From positions 1 to 64,000 of IMG/VR virus record IMGVR_UViG_3300025121_000030: 64,000 bases of DNA. One strand, 5' to 3'. A program made the position numbers and the translations under genes. This DNA is from a virus. The notes beneath the pieces were generated by a model that worked only from the letters and a program-made list of their open reading frames with translations, searched no databases and was not told the origin of the DNA. Positions 1-7,947 of this stretch are shown in pieces. Positions within the stretch are counted from its first letter, which is position 1; each line of letters opens with the position of its first letter.

Positions 1-167
1 TGTTTGTATAGTGTTGTAGATAATATAGATAATAGATAGAATTGTTTATGTTTATTGTAGATATTGTTGGTGGTTGTTTATGGTTTATATTTATTTATTG
101 ATTGTAAATTGATATGAATTTTAGGTCATTATAATTATATAGATTTATTTAATTATGTTTAATTATT

Positions 168-236
168 GTTGTGAGAGTTGATTTAAGAAATCTTACTATC
201 TAGTGTAGGTGTATTCGATTTAACCCGTCTTATTCG
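168..236 (+). repeat. Degenerate direct repeat, copy 1
   Basis: GTTGTGAGAG (168-177) is followed by a TTTAAGA run and by TGTAGGTGTATT (204-215). The same blocks in the same order and nearly the same spacing recur at 1247-1310. The copies differ in between. The role is unknown; a binding-site cluster for replication or partition is possible from the location. Confidence 0.5.
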
Positions 237-271
237 GCCTTATATGAAGGATTTTATTATGTATAGATAGG

Positions 272-297
272 CAAAAAAATAAACCTCCTAAGAGGTT
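272..297 (-). terminator. Intrinsic terminator of the 296-727 gene
   Basis: Read on the minus strand, AACCTC-loop-GAGGTT is followed by a run of seven T. It directly follows the stop codon of the minus-strand gene. Confidence 0.75.
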
Positions 298-727
298 ATA
301 CAGTGATTTTATCATCTTTATTAACAAAGTCCCAAAGTCCTTTTTCCACTACAATCCAAGCTGGTATATACTTCTTGTCGTCCTGCTCAATTATTAAGCT
401 ATTGGCAACAAATTCTAAATATACCATATGTCTAGCACCATGCATATTATTACTTCCAGTAATAAATCCCGTTGCTTTTTCCGTAAATCTATCTCCACTA
501 TAAATTAATGCATAATAGGCTTTTTTGCTTGGTTTTCTCGGTTTTTTAACTTTAGGGATTTTATACTCAATGACTGTCGGTCGTATGTCTGACCTATTTT
601 CCATTTTAGCAAATATTTCATCAGGTACAATGTCACATTTTGCAATAAACTGGAAATAATAATCTTCTGGTTCGTTTTCGGACAATTTGATAAAATAATT
701 TTTTGCGTCCTCTCTAGTAATAGTCAT
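296..727 (-). CDS. Hypothetical protein, 143 aa
   Basis: I do not recognise a family. The start is well supported: on the minus strand AAGGAGG lies nine bases before the ATG. The protein is soluble, mixed alpha/beta in appearance, with a Lys/Pro-rich linker near residues 58-68 and many aromatic residues. No membrane segment, signal peptide or known motif is visible. It stands alone with its own terminator, at the edge of the gene-free origin-like region, which hints at a plasmid-maintenance or early function, but nothing in the sequence proves this. Confidence 0.75.
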   Translation of the reverse strand: MTITREDAKNYFIKLSENEPEDYYFQFIAKCDIVPDEIFAKMENRSDIRPTVIEYKIPKVKKPRKPSKKAYYALIYSGDRFTEKATGFITGSNNMHGARHMVYLEFVANSLIIEQDDKKYIPAWIVVEKGLWDFVNKDDKITV

Positions 728-1246
728 TATGTCGGCCTCCTTATTCGTTTTAAAAATATATGTACCTACCTATATTATATGCAATATTTATACCATTTAT
801 TATATTTATATTCTGTTAGATACCCTTATAGGGTATAGTGATTTAATTAATTTGTATCTGTGATTATATATAGGGTTTTTAGGTTGTTTATATATGATAC
901 TATATAGGGTATATTTGATATGTGTTGTGTGGATTGTGTTGGAATTTATTAGTGTATTGTAATGATACAATTACATGTTCTATAATGGAACAATAGTGTA
1001 TTAAAATAGAACAATAAGGTGATTTATTGTGTTAGAATGGAACATATTTTTAGTATAAATTAAGGCTTATTTGGTTAGATATGAGGAAAATTTATATTTG
1101 TTTATATATGATATTTTGGAATAGTTTATATAATATATTGTTTGATTCGTGGTTGGTTTTATTTATATTTATATTCTGTAGGTGCTAGTGTATGTGATTT
1201 TATTTTACGTTAAAATTTAAGGTATACTACAATAGGGTTTATTGGC

Positions 1247-1310
1247 GTTGTGAGAGGGTTTAAGACAGGTATAATTATTTATGCGTGTAGGTGTATTATG
1301 ATTTTAATGT
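1247..1310 (+). repeat. Degenerate direct repeat, copy 2
   Basis: GTTGTGAGAG (1247-1256), a TTTAAGA run and TGTAGGTGTATT (1286-1297) repeat the order seen at 168-236, about 1.08 kb away, in the same orientation. Confidence 0.5.
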
Positions 1311-1377
1311 GTGGATATTTGGATTTGGTAAATATTAGGTGATATTAGAGTGATACTTAGATGATACCACTATTGAT

Positions 1378-1885
1378 GGTAGTATGTGATAGTATGATAT
1401 TTGTTTTATGTGGTAGCAGTAAAGTATTATATAGTATCATAATGCGGTAATATGGTATATATGTATAGGTATCATATCCATAGTAATATTGGTAACGATA
1501 CTAAATATTTGGTATCATATAATACTTTTATATTGGTAGCATGTTAGGTAATAGATTAGGCAATAATTTATATTTATTCGTGGTAGCATGATATATTATT
1601 TTAGTAACATAGTTGATAATATGTATGGTAGCATAGAGTAATAATATACAATGCGTGATACTTTATTAAATGGTAATAGATGATTTATAATAGATAATTT
1701 ATAATTTAAGTATTAGTAGTAATATGATTAGTAACATGATTTGTAATATAGTGTATGTTAGTTGATTATATTATTGGTAACGTATGATGTGGTATATATT
1801 GATTTTTGGTAGCACTTTGATAGCATGATATTAATATTGATGACTTGTTTTATATTTATGTGTTTATGTTTTTTGGTAACAAAGT
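1378..1885 (+). repeat. Dispersed GGTANCAT-like repeat family
   Basis: At least ten related short words occur in one orientation: GGTAGCAG (1412), GGTATCATA (1468, 1511), GGTAACGATA (1491), GGTAGCATG (1535, 1582), AGTAACATAG (1603), GGTAGCATAG (1627), AGTAACATGA (1730), GGTAACGTATG (1776), GGTAGCAC (1808) and GGTAACAAAG (1876). Spacing is irregular, about 20-100 bases. They look like degenerate iterons or a centromere-type site array just left of the DnaA boxes. Confidence 0.5.
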
Positions 1886-2408
1886 TATCAACATTTTATT
1901 ATCATGGTTGTGGAATAGCTGTTGTATATGGTTTTATTAGTTGTTGGTTTTATATATACTATAGTATGGTATATAGTAGAGTATTATATGTATGTTTAGT
2001 GGGAGATTGATTTTAGTGTATGAGTGAGATAATACACTGGTATACTATATTGTATTATATGAATATGTAGATATATGTATATTATGTTTTATGTTGTTCT
2101 GACTTAGTAGTCGGAGTTGTTAAAATTGTTAGATATTTTGTATTATGTATATTATTATACGTTGTTTACTTATATACATTGTATAAAGTTACACAGTGTG
2201 CAATAATGTTACATTATGATACAGTGTATGAGGTTACTAGTACACTTATACAATAGTTAAATTGTCAGATTATTATATAGAAATCATTTCTATATTAGAT
2301 AGTTTATATTACTATGTGATATTGATTGTATAACTATATGTTGTAGTGTTTATTGCTTTGTAATTGTGTGATAATTATGTAGTATTAATTAGTATTAGAT
2401 GTAAAAAG

Positions 2409-2441
2409 TTATACACAATTTGTTAACAAGGTTGTGGATAA
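2409..2441. promoter_or_regulatory. Pair of opposed DnaA boxes
   Basis: TTATACACA (2409-2417, + strand) and TGTGGATAA (2433-2441), which is TTATCCACA on the minus strand, both match the DnaA-box consensus TTATNCACA exactly and face each other 15 bp apart. A near match, TTATCAACA, lies at about 1885. No dnaA gene is in the window, so any DnaA would come from the host. Confidence 0.65.
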
Positions 2442-2512
2442 ATCCTTTAGTATGGTAAAGTGTTAAAGTAGTAACGTGTTAAACAAAACGCTGTTTGTTA
2501 TCTAAAACGATG

Positions 2513-2548
2513 TGACAAGACAGCTGTATATACACCTGACAAGACAGC
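2513..2548 (+). repeat. 12-bp direct repeat TGACAAGACAGC
   Basis: TGACAAGACAGC occurs exactly at 2513-2524 and 2537-2548, 24 bp apart, between the DnaA boxes and the parS-like palindrome. The spacing is close to two helical turns plus a few bases, suitable for two protein monomers on one DNA face. Confidence 0.6.
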
Positions 2549-2556
2549 AGTTAAAA

Positions 2557-2574
2557 ATGTTCCACGTGGAACAT
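2557..2574. promoter_or_regulatory. parS: parS-like ParB/Spo0J binding palindrome
   Basis: ATGTTCCACGTGGAACAT is a perfect 18-bp palindrome (20 bp counting the flanking A/T). Its core TGTTCCACGTGGAACA is a known form of the bacterial chromosomal parS consensus TGTTNCACGTGNAACA bound by ParB/Spo0J. It lies about 120 bp from two DnaA boxes, as parS and DnaA boxes often lie close together near chromosomal origins. No ParA/ParB gene is visible in this window, so it may use host Spo0J or a ParB encoded elsewhere on the element. Confidence 0.75.
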
Positions 2575-2656
2575 TATAATTATTTTTTGATTGTGTTTCA
2601 CAGTTTACCACTTAATTCTTCACACTCAATGTTCTATAATTTATATTCACGACAAA

Positions 2657-2700
2657 ATTATTCCCGGCGAAGCTGGCAGGAGAATATTAACCGGAATAAT
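2657..2700. repeat. Relatively GC-rich inverted repeat (oriT/ori candidate)
   Basis: ATTATTCC-C-GG (2657-2667) pairs with CCGGAATAAT (2691-2700) around a purine-rich loop that begins CGAAGCTGG. It stands out in surrounding DNA of much higher AT content and lies at the compositional switch. Hairpins of this kind are typical of nick sites or replication origins. No nick consensus was recognised. Confidence 0.45.
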
Positions 2701-2882
2701 CATCAATTCTATTTTATGTAGCTTCACGACGACCACATCAAATGTAAATATTATTCTAGGGTATTTATGCCACTCACACATATACAATTATACATTTACC
2801 ACTCATAGCTACAACAAGCAGCCACTCAGCCGACAAACAAATATTCTAACAATTCCCAATACTACCATATTCAACCAACAAT

Positions 2883-2910
2883 TCTCTACATAAGGTTTAT
2901 TATGTAGAGA
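2883..2910. repeat. Perfect 11-bp hairpin
   Basis: TCTCTACATAA and TTATGTAGAGA are perfect complements around the loop GGTTTA. No T-run follows on either strand, so it is not an obvious terminator. It may be a protein site or a single-strand hairpin. Confidence 0.6.
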
Positions 2911-2957
2911 TATTCAAAGTCGGGAGCAGTACCGGGGCGTAGTTTACAAATTGAGAG

Positions 2958-2972
2958 TGATAATCATTATCA
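2958..2972. promoter_or_regulatory. Palindrome matching the Fur-box consensus
   Basis: TGATAATCATTATCA is an exact 7-1-7 palindrome equal to the Bacillus Fur-type box TGATAATNATTATCA. It is not placed before any recognisable gene, so regulation by Fur is uncertain. A structural or other binding role is equally possible. Confidence 0.4.
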
Positions 2973-3252
2973 TATGCCACCTAATCAGATGCATCTTCAC
3001 GTCCATTTTATTTTTAACTTGCGATTATCGCTAATCAATCGTACAACATCATAAATAACAACTATTTACACATAATAATCAAAACACTTTTAAATCACTC
3101 CTACACCACATATTTTTAATTCTAATCAATAAAATCGTTCAAATTTTATCAACAAATACTACTTTATCCTCACTCTACTCACTAATTTCACTCTCCTTTA
3201 TTATATCACAAATCAAATAATACCAACAATCTCTCACACATTAAATTTATCC

Positions 3253-3306
3253 TAATCATACTTTAATCATACTTTAATCATACTCTAATTACACTTTAAA
3301 ATATAC
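3253..3306 (+). repeat. 11-bp tandem repeat array
   Basis: TAATCATACTT (3253, 3264), TAATCATACTC (3275) and TAATTACACTT (3286) are head-to-tail copies with an 11-bp period, followed by a degenerate fifth. One copy per helical turn suggests an iteron-like array. Its complement contains AGTATGAT, which also occurs singly near 1391. Confidence 0.6.
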
Positions 3307-3915
3307 TCATAATATACCAAATAAATAAAATTAAATTCATAAACATCGAATAATATTTTTACCATTAAATTTATATAAAATAGTGTTAATATATTTTACC
3401 TAAACATCCCTACATCCATTATACTATCTACATTTATATCACTTTTACAAAACCAAACCAATATAACTAAACCTAATTTGGATACGTTGGTTAGTTTTTA
3501 ACTATATAAACAATTTTGATTTTTGTTTATAATTTATTATATTTAATTATTAATTATGTTTTTAAAATAACAACCTAAAAATTTACCAAACTTAACTTAA
3601 ACCAAATAACCATCAATTCCTTACCATACAATATTTTAGGCAACATCCCTCAGATAAAGTGTATATAATATAATACAACTTGTCCATGCTATATGCTTTA
3701 AACGCTTATGTAACAATGATTTACAGTGATTTATTATTTTTTCACCTTTGGTAAATTTTTTTTATTATTATTTCATTTCTATTATCTATACTCTTACTTT
3801 ATATATACAACTACTTTTTACAAAAAATTAATCCCCATTTCAAAGAATTAAATTTAACTATATTAACCCTATTTACATTGTCTACTTATAATTTTGAGGA
3901 GATCTAAATTTATAC

Positions 3916-4110
3916 TCAATCTTCACTCATCCTATGTCCTAAATAACCTAATATTCCACTGCTGAACATTCCTATTACAATACTAATAATACCTATATAA
4001 TTATAAATCATTTTATCATTTTCATTTACATCAATACCCATAATTATCTTTCCTATATAGGTAAATATACACATACATACTATTGAACTAAATTTTAATA
4101 ATCCTTCCAT
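3916..4110 (-). CDS. Small membrane protein, 64 aa
   Basis: The protein begins MEGLLKFSS and carries two strongly hydrophobic stretches (about residues 6-24 and 36-56) separated by a short polar turn, followed by a short charged tail. A two-pass membrane protein is likely. I place the start at 4110, where an AAAGGA sequence precedes the ATG on the minus strand; a longer frame from 4185 has no ribosome site. It is the last gene in the direction of the minus-strand transfer-like operon but is separated from it by a terminator, so co-transcription is doubtful. No family is recognised. Confidence 0.55.
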   Translation of the reverse strand: MEGLLKFSSIVCMCIFTYIGKIIMGIDVNENDKMIYNYIGIISIVIGMFSSGILGYLGHRMSED

Positions 4111-4306
4111 ATTAATATACCATCCTTTCGTATTTGTAATTATAATAACCTTAAAATTAAATTTTATACTTGTAAATATTAACAATTAAATATTCATACT
4201 AATTAAATAATAATATATCTAAATTACTATACTGTTAGTTAATTATATAGAGGGGCGTACCTTAACATATTTCAATCTTCACAATATCTCTTCCTAGTAC
4301 CATCTT

Positions 4307-4432
4307 CTATTTTTTCTTCTTTAATTTCTTACTCGTTTTAATTTTATAGTAATTATATAGTATTGGATAAGTAAATTCATATCTTCTACAATATGTATTC
4401 CTATATGTATTGTAACTTGTATCTTTACTCAT
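4307..4432 (-). CDS. Possible 41-aa basic peptide
   Basis: An ATG-initiated minus-strand frame encodes a tyrosine-, lysine- and arginine-rich peptide that ends in a run of lysines. The ribosome site is weak (AGGA about 13 bases upstream). It lies just beyond the terminator of the replication-relaxation-like gene. It may be a chance frame. Confidence 0.25.
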   Translation of the reverse strand: MSKDTSYNTYRNTYCRRYEFTYPILYNYYKIKTSKKLKKKK

Positions 4433-4467
4433 ATTGTTCAACTTGTCCTAAAATTATACAAATAAAA

Positions 4468-4491
4468 TAGAAGTTATAAATTCAACTTCTA
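4468..4491 (-). terminator. Terminator of the minus-strand operon
   Basis: TAGAAGTT and AACTTCTA form a perfect 8-bp stem. Read on the minus strand it is followed by TTTTATTTG. It lies about 50 bases past the stop of the replication-relaxation-like gene. Confidence 0.7.
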
Positions 4492-4537
4492 TATAATATA
4501 CTATTAAATTTATAAATTTTAAATATCTAAACATATT

Positions 4538-5257
4538 CTATAATCTCAACATCTTTTTTATTTTATCTACAGTAACAACAATAAACTTTAAACCATTCAT
4601 ATTATCATCAACAATCATATTCAATATCTTATCTCTTTTTTTATTATTATCACATACAATCAATACATGTGGAAACCTTTCTACTCTATCAAACCAATAC
4701 TCATTCCTATATTCCTCACCATTATTCCCATATTTATCATTGTAGTTTTTAATCTTAGTAAACTTATTCCTACTATCATTTCTATCACTTTCTAATATCC
4801 AATATCTATATTCACCTGTCACATAATTCTTAAATCCTATTATTCCATCTGTCCTAATACCACACTTCATATAATATTCTAATCTTATTTCATCAAACTT
4901 TAAATATTTATATTCACATTTAACCATATTCATTATATACATAAATCCCCAATTTCTATTCACGTTATGTTGTAAATAATATGGTTTTTTATCTATAAAA
5001 TGATAACTACATTCATTTATATCTAATCTATATGATAATATTTTCCCTCTTTTTCTTAATTGTCTTAATCTCTCCCTGCATTTAATAATACCATGTTTAA
5101 TATCAGAGAAGAATAAATAATATATTTGTTCTGTACTCAACACTTCAAAATCTTCAATTGTTGAAACTATTAATCTATCTCGGTAATAACCTTTTTGTCG
5201 TGTGTTCATATATTTGATATTGCCATAATCTATTATAAATATCATCTCCTTTAACAT
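4538..5257 (-). CDS. Replication-relaxation-like protein
   Basis: The N-terminal half (RDRLIVSTIEDFEVLST, then QIYYLFF and a basic helix RERLRQLRKRGKIL) has the winged-helix pattern of the replication-relaxation family (Pfam Replic_Relax) found on mobilisable plasmids and integrative elements of Gram-positive bacteria. The C-terminal half (about residues 130-239) contains a conserved-looking acidic/aromatic core and a Rossmann-like end, HVLIVCDNNKKR. Family members are thought to help DNA processing or initiation of transfer; the exact role is unsettled. It overlaps the upstream FtsK-like gene by 83 bases if ATG 5257 is used; AAAGGAG lies so close that initiation may instead occur at 5245 or 5209. 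Assignment rests on pattern memory, not a search. Confidence 0.6.
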   Translation of the reverse strand: MLKEMIFIIDYGNIKYMNTRQKGYYRDRLIVSTIEDFEVLSTEQIYYLFFSDIKHGIIKCRERLRQLRKRGKILSYRLDINECSYHFIDKKPYYLQHNVNRNWGFMYIMNMVKCEYKYLKFDEIRLEYYMKCGIRTDGIIGFKNYVTGEYRYWILESDRNDSRNKFTKIKNYNDKYGNNGEEYRNEYWFDRVERFPHVLIVCDNNKKRDKILNMIVDDNMNGLKFIVVTVDKIKKMLRL

Positions 5258-6482
5258 TCATCTTATCTGTGATTTTATCATACATTTTTAATCTTCTAAT
5301 AGAATCCTCTTGTTCTAATAACATTGCTTGAACTTCTATCTGTTTACTTTCCCATTGTGCCATAAATCTACCTTTTATTCTAGGCAAATAAAATGCACTT
5401 GTATTTTCCAATATAGTTTTACTAGTACCTAAATTAACAGTTTTAAAACTTATAGCACCAGGAAAATTACTTTTTATCTCCATTGGTATTAACTCTTTTG
5501 ATGGTCTTTGCATAGCAACAACTAAATGTATGCCAGCTTTCCTTGCCATTTGAGCAAGTTGATCAGTCATACCTTGTAATCTTTGTCTTAATTTCTTTGT
5601 GTCTTTATCATCATATTTTCTAGGAGAAGTGAAAGCAAATTCATCTATCATTAATACAAGATATGGCAATTTATCATTAGGATACTTATTATTATATTTC
5701 TGTATTTTAACTACTCCTGCTTTAAGTGTCATTAATTGTATTCTTCTATTACATTCATTTATAAGATATTCTAATATATTTTCTGCATCATCTAATGTAC
5801 TACCAAATATACAATAATTTTTTACATGATAAAAATCTGCCATTGCTAAATCAATTACAAATAATATAACATTTGGATTTTGCAATAATGCATCTACCCA
5901 ACCAGTTAATAAAATTGATTTTCCACTATGAGTTACACCTGCAATTAAACAATGAGGTATATCTTCAAGATTCCAAACAACTAAACCAGATTGATCATAA
6001 CCAAGTGGTACAACTACATTCTTATCCATATGTTCAATATAATTAAATTCATATTGTATTTTCTCAGGTATAATTCCTTTAATAACTTCAATCATTAATA
6101 ATCCTTTTCTTGGTTCAATATTAATCTGTGCAGTTAAAGCATCTGCAAAATATTTACTCTTATCAATAATATCTTCATAATTTAATCCATACGATAATTT
6201 CCAAAATGTTTGATAATGATTATCTCCTTTTTTATTAGTATTTATATGGAGAGGATATTCACCTTTAGTATTATATAATTTACATTCAAACATTATATTC
6301 TCTATTTCTGCTTCTATTTCTCTACTCTTCCTCATTCTAATTTCTTTCTTAATCATTTGTCTAATATTTTCTTTAGTAGGAGGTTTTAATGGTTCATAAG
6401 ATAAATTCCTCATATAATTATCACTTACTTCTTTAATTTTCTTTTTAATATTCTTAATAATTTTATCTTTATCTAATTTCAA
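5175..6482 (-). CDS. FtsK/SpoIIIE (TcpA)-like DNA-pumping ATPase
   Basis: A P-loop, GVTHSGKS, lies near residue 180 and a Walker B segment, LVLMIDEF, near residue 280, followed by an arginine-containing region QMARKAGIHLVVAMQRP, all typical of FtsK/HerA-type ATPases. The length (about 435 aa) and the lack of N-terminal membrane segments match TcpA/ConQ-type coupling proteins of Gram-positive conjugation better than full-length FtsK. It probably forms a hexamer that moves DNA, here toward the small membrane proteins encoded upstream. I choose TTG 6482 (GGG of the ribosome site 11 bases upstream); GTG 6491 is an alternative but is adjacent to the ribosome site. It is coupled to the preceding gene, whose stop overlaps its start region. 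Confidence 0.8.
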   Translation of the reverse strand: MKLDKDKIIKNIKKKIKEVSDNYMRNLSYEPLKPPTKENIRQMIKKEIRMRKSREIEAEIENIMFECKLYNTKGEYPLHINTNKKGDNHYQTFWKLSYGLNYEDIIDKSKYFADALTAQINIEPRKGLLMIEVIKGIIPEKIQYEFNYIEHMDKNVVVPLGYDQSGLVVWNLEDIPHCLIAGVTHSGKSILLTGWVDALLQNPNVILFVIDLAMADFYHVKNYCIFGSTLDDAENILEYLINECNRRIQLMTLKAGVVKIQKYNNKYPNDKLPYLVLMIDEFAFTSPRKYDDKDTKKLRQRLQGMTDQLAQMARKAGIHLVVAMQRPSKELIPMEIKSNFPGAISFKTVNLGTSKTILENTSAFYLPRIKGRFMAQWESKQIEVQAMLLEQEDSIRRLKMYDKITDKMNVKGDDIYNRLWQYQIYEHTTKRLLPR

Positions 6483-6487
6483 TATTA

Positions 6488-7015
6488 TCACTTCCCTTTA
6501 TAATTTACATCTTTCTTAATAAAATTTAAAAATTTTTTAGTGCCTTTAGTTATTTGCTTACCAACACTATTATCAATATATTTAATTATCGCATCTACAA
6601 TTTTGTATAAACATTCTTTATCTGTCTCAGACATTTCTTTACTTCCTATATCTCTATTATAATTTATCTCTAATCCACTACCATCTTTAAAGCTAATATT
6701 AATTTTACCAGGAGTTTTATCATCTATAATTTTTTCATTTTGATTAATTCTCTCATTTTTCTTGTTTTCATCATAAGTTTTATTTTCATTGTAAATTTTC
6801 TCATTTCCTTCATCTACTCTAACAATAATAGGTATCTTATTATCATCAATAATATAATTTCCATAAAATATTTCATTATTATAATTAATTATTTCTGCAT
6901 AATTCTTGCTACCACTAAACATCATACTTAAACTACTATTAATACCACTAACTAATAATAGTATTGTCATTACACCAGATATAATAATCTTACTATTCAT
7001 AATAACTGTTGGCAT
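6488..7015 (-). CDS. Membrane-anchored protein with acidic linker
   Basis: One hydrophobic segment near residues 10-30 (IIISGVMTILLLVSGI) forms a signal anchor. It is followed by a predominantly charged, Asn/Glu/Lys-rich region with a repetitive ENK/DENKKNE stretch around residues 75-95, then a mixed C-terminal domain ending in basic residues. The start has GGAGG seven bases upstream. The middle of a six-gene minus-strand operon, immediately before the FtsK-like ATPase, suggests an envelope component working with that ATPase. No known family is recognised. Confidence 0.65.
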   Translation of the reverse strand: MPTVIMNSKIIISGVMTILLLVSGINSSLSMMFSGSKNYAEIINYNNEIFYGNYIIDDNKIPIIVRVDEGNEKIYNENKTYDENKKNERINQNEKIIDDKTPGKINISFKDGSGLEINYNRDIGSKEMSETDKECLYKIVDAIIKYIDNSVGKQITKGTKKFLNFIKKDVNYKGK

Positions 7016-7031
7016 AATATTACCTCCATTT

Positions 7032-7355
7032 TTATTTATTATTATCCAAAGGAAATTCAGTTAGTGTTTGCCAAAATGATTTCTCTTTACTCTTTAATTC
7101 TTTAACAATAGTATCTTTTACATTATCCTTAACATTATCTATTTTATTATATTTCTCTACATACTCTTGTAATTCTTTATTTTTAACTTCTGCATATTTT
7201 AAAACAGGTGAAAATGTACCTAAAAAAATATTAATTATACTAAATATCATCATAATCCATGCCATAATTGCTAAATTTCTATTATTTACTGCTCTACATA
7301 TAATAATTACAATAAATCCTACTAAAATTATAAACATAATATTTACTAACCACAT
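7032..7355 (-). CDS. Two-pass membrane protein with coiled C-terminus
   Basis: Two hydrophobic segments (about residues 3-22 and 29-52) are followed by a charged, helical tail of about 50 residues rich in Lys, Glu, Asn and Val. The layout suits a small membrane subunit with a cytoplasmic helix. It lies between two other small membrane proteins in the transfer-like operon, with short spacers. I do not recognise the family. Confidence 0.65.
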   Translation of the reverse strand: MWLVNIMFIILVGFIVIIICRAVNNRNLAIMAWIMMIFSIINIFLGTFSPVLKYAEVKNKELQEYVEKYNKIDNVKDNVKDTIVKELKSKEKSFWQTLTEFPLDNNK

Positions 7356-7368
7356 TTAATATCACCTC

Positions 7369-7665
7369 TTAATCAATATAAATTAATGCTGTAACATTTT
7401 TCAATACTTTAATGGCTTGAAATGTCATCATAACTATTGCTATCATTATTGTGCCTAATTTAATATATCCTGCCAATCTATTATTATTAAACATTGATGC
7501 TAAATTCTCTAATATCCATCCTACTACTGCAAGTAACATTAATTTTATTAGAAATGAACCTTCACCATGAAGAGAAAAGAAATCTTTTGCAATATCTCCT
7601 AAAGGTGAAGCATAGCAAGGTAGGGGGTATAGTAAACAAATTAATAATATAATATATTTATACAT
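7369..7665 (-). CDS. Small secreted/membrane protein, VirB2- or SpoIIIAC-like layout
   Basis: A clear signal peptide (residues 1-19, ending CYAS) is followed by an amphipathic stretch and two hydrophobic helices: LIKLMLLAVVGWILENLASM, then GYIKLGTIMIAIVMM. This signal-plus-two-helix plan is shared by VirB2-type pilins of type IV secretion systems and resembles SpoIIIAC-like proteins. In an operon with an FtsK-like ATPase it could form a small channel or pilus-like subunit. The layout is visible; the homology is my inference. Confidence 0.55.
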   Translation of the reverse strand: MYKYIILLICLLYPLPCYASPLGDIAKDFFSLHGEGSFLIKLMLLAVVGWILENLASMFNNNRLAGYIKLGTIMIAIVMMTFQAIKVLKNVTALIYID

Positions 7666-7686
7666 ATTATAACCTCCTCAATTTGA

Positions 7687-7947
7687 TTATTTTAATTTTT
7701 GATTATCCCATTTAATAGATTTATATTTATTAATTTCTGTTTTCTTATTAATATTCCTAACTTCAACTTTATCCGTATTGGATGCATTACTATTAGTAAA
7801 TGGATCTTCAGTAGTATCTTTACTAGTTAATAAATTATTCCTCAATGCACATCTAATAAATTCAGACATATTATTATTTTCATATTTACTTAGTAATAAA
7901 ATTAATTCATTGTCACTTTTTCTGTTTAATCTAAAACTAATCATCAT
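7687..7947 (-). CDS. Ribbon-helix-helix DNA-binding protein
   Basis: Residues 1-40 read as a short beta strand (MISFRLNRK), a helix (ELILLLSKYE) and a second helix starting NNMSEFIRCALRN, the fold signature of MetJ/Arc-type ribbon-helix-helix proteins used as plasmid regulators and relaxosome accessories. The C-terminal half is polar and probably flexible. It is the first gene of the minus-strand operon. ATG 7947 has GGAG eight bases upstream; a GTG at 7956 is too close to that site. Three TGTATGACA repeats directly upstream are plausible autoregulatory operators. Confidence 0.7.
   Translation of the reverse strand: MMISFRLNRKSDNELILLLSKYENNNMSEFIRCALRNNLLTSKDTTEDPFTNSNASNTDKVEVRNINKKTEINKYKSIKWDNQKLK

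Larger units (their letters stand above)
728..3915. other. 3.2-kb gene-free origin/partition-like region
   Basis: No open frame here has both a ribosome site and protein-like composition. Up to about 2.58 kb the + strand is G-over-C and T-rich; beyond it the + strand is C-over-G and A-rich, an abrupt compositional switch. The region holds three copies of a GAACAATA/GAACATA motif (985-1045), a GGTANCAT-like family (1378-1885), two DnaA boxes, a TGACAAGACAGC repeat, a parS-like palindrome, a relatively GC-rich hairpin, two further dyads and 11-bp tandem repeats. A replication and/or partition region is the simplest reading. Its function is inferred. Confidence 0.65.

Noticed and set aside
1825-2010. 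Hydrophobic 61-aa frame in the origin-like region
   Set aside because: No ribosome site, composition mirrors the T-rich DNA, and it overlaps the GGTANCAT repeat family.
2512-2893. Two overlapping + strand frames (69 and 100 aa)
   Set aside because: They run through the parS-like palindrome and hairpins, lack ribosome sites and have low-complexity sequence.
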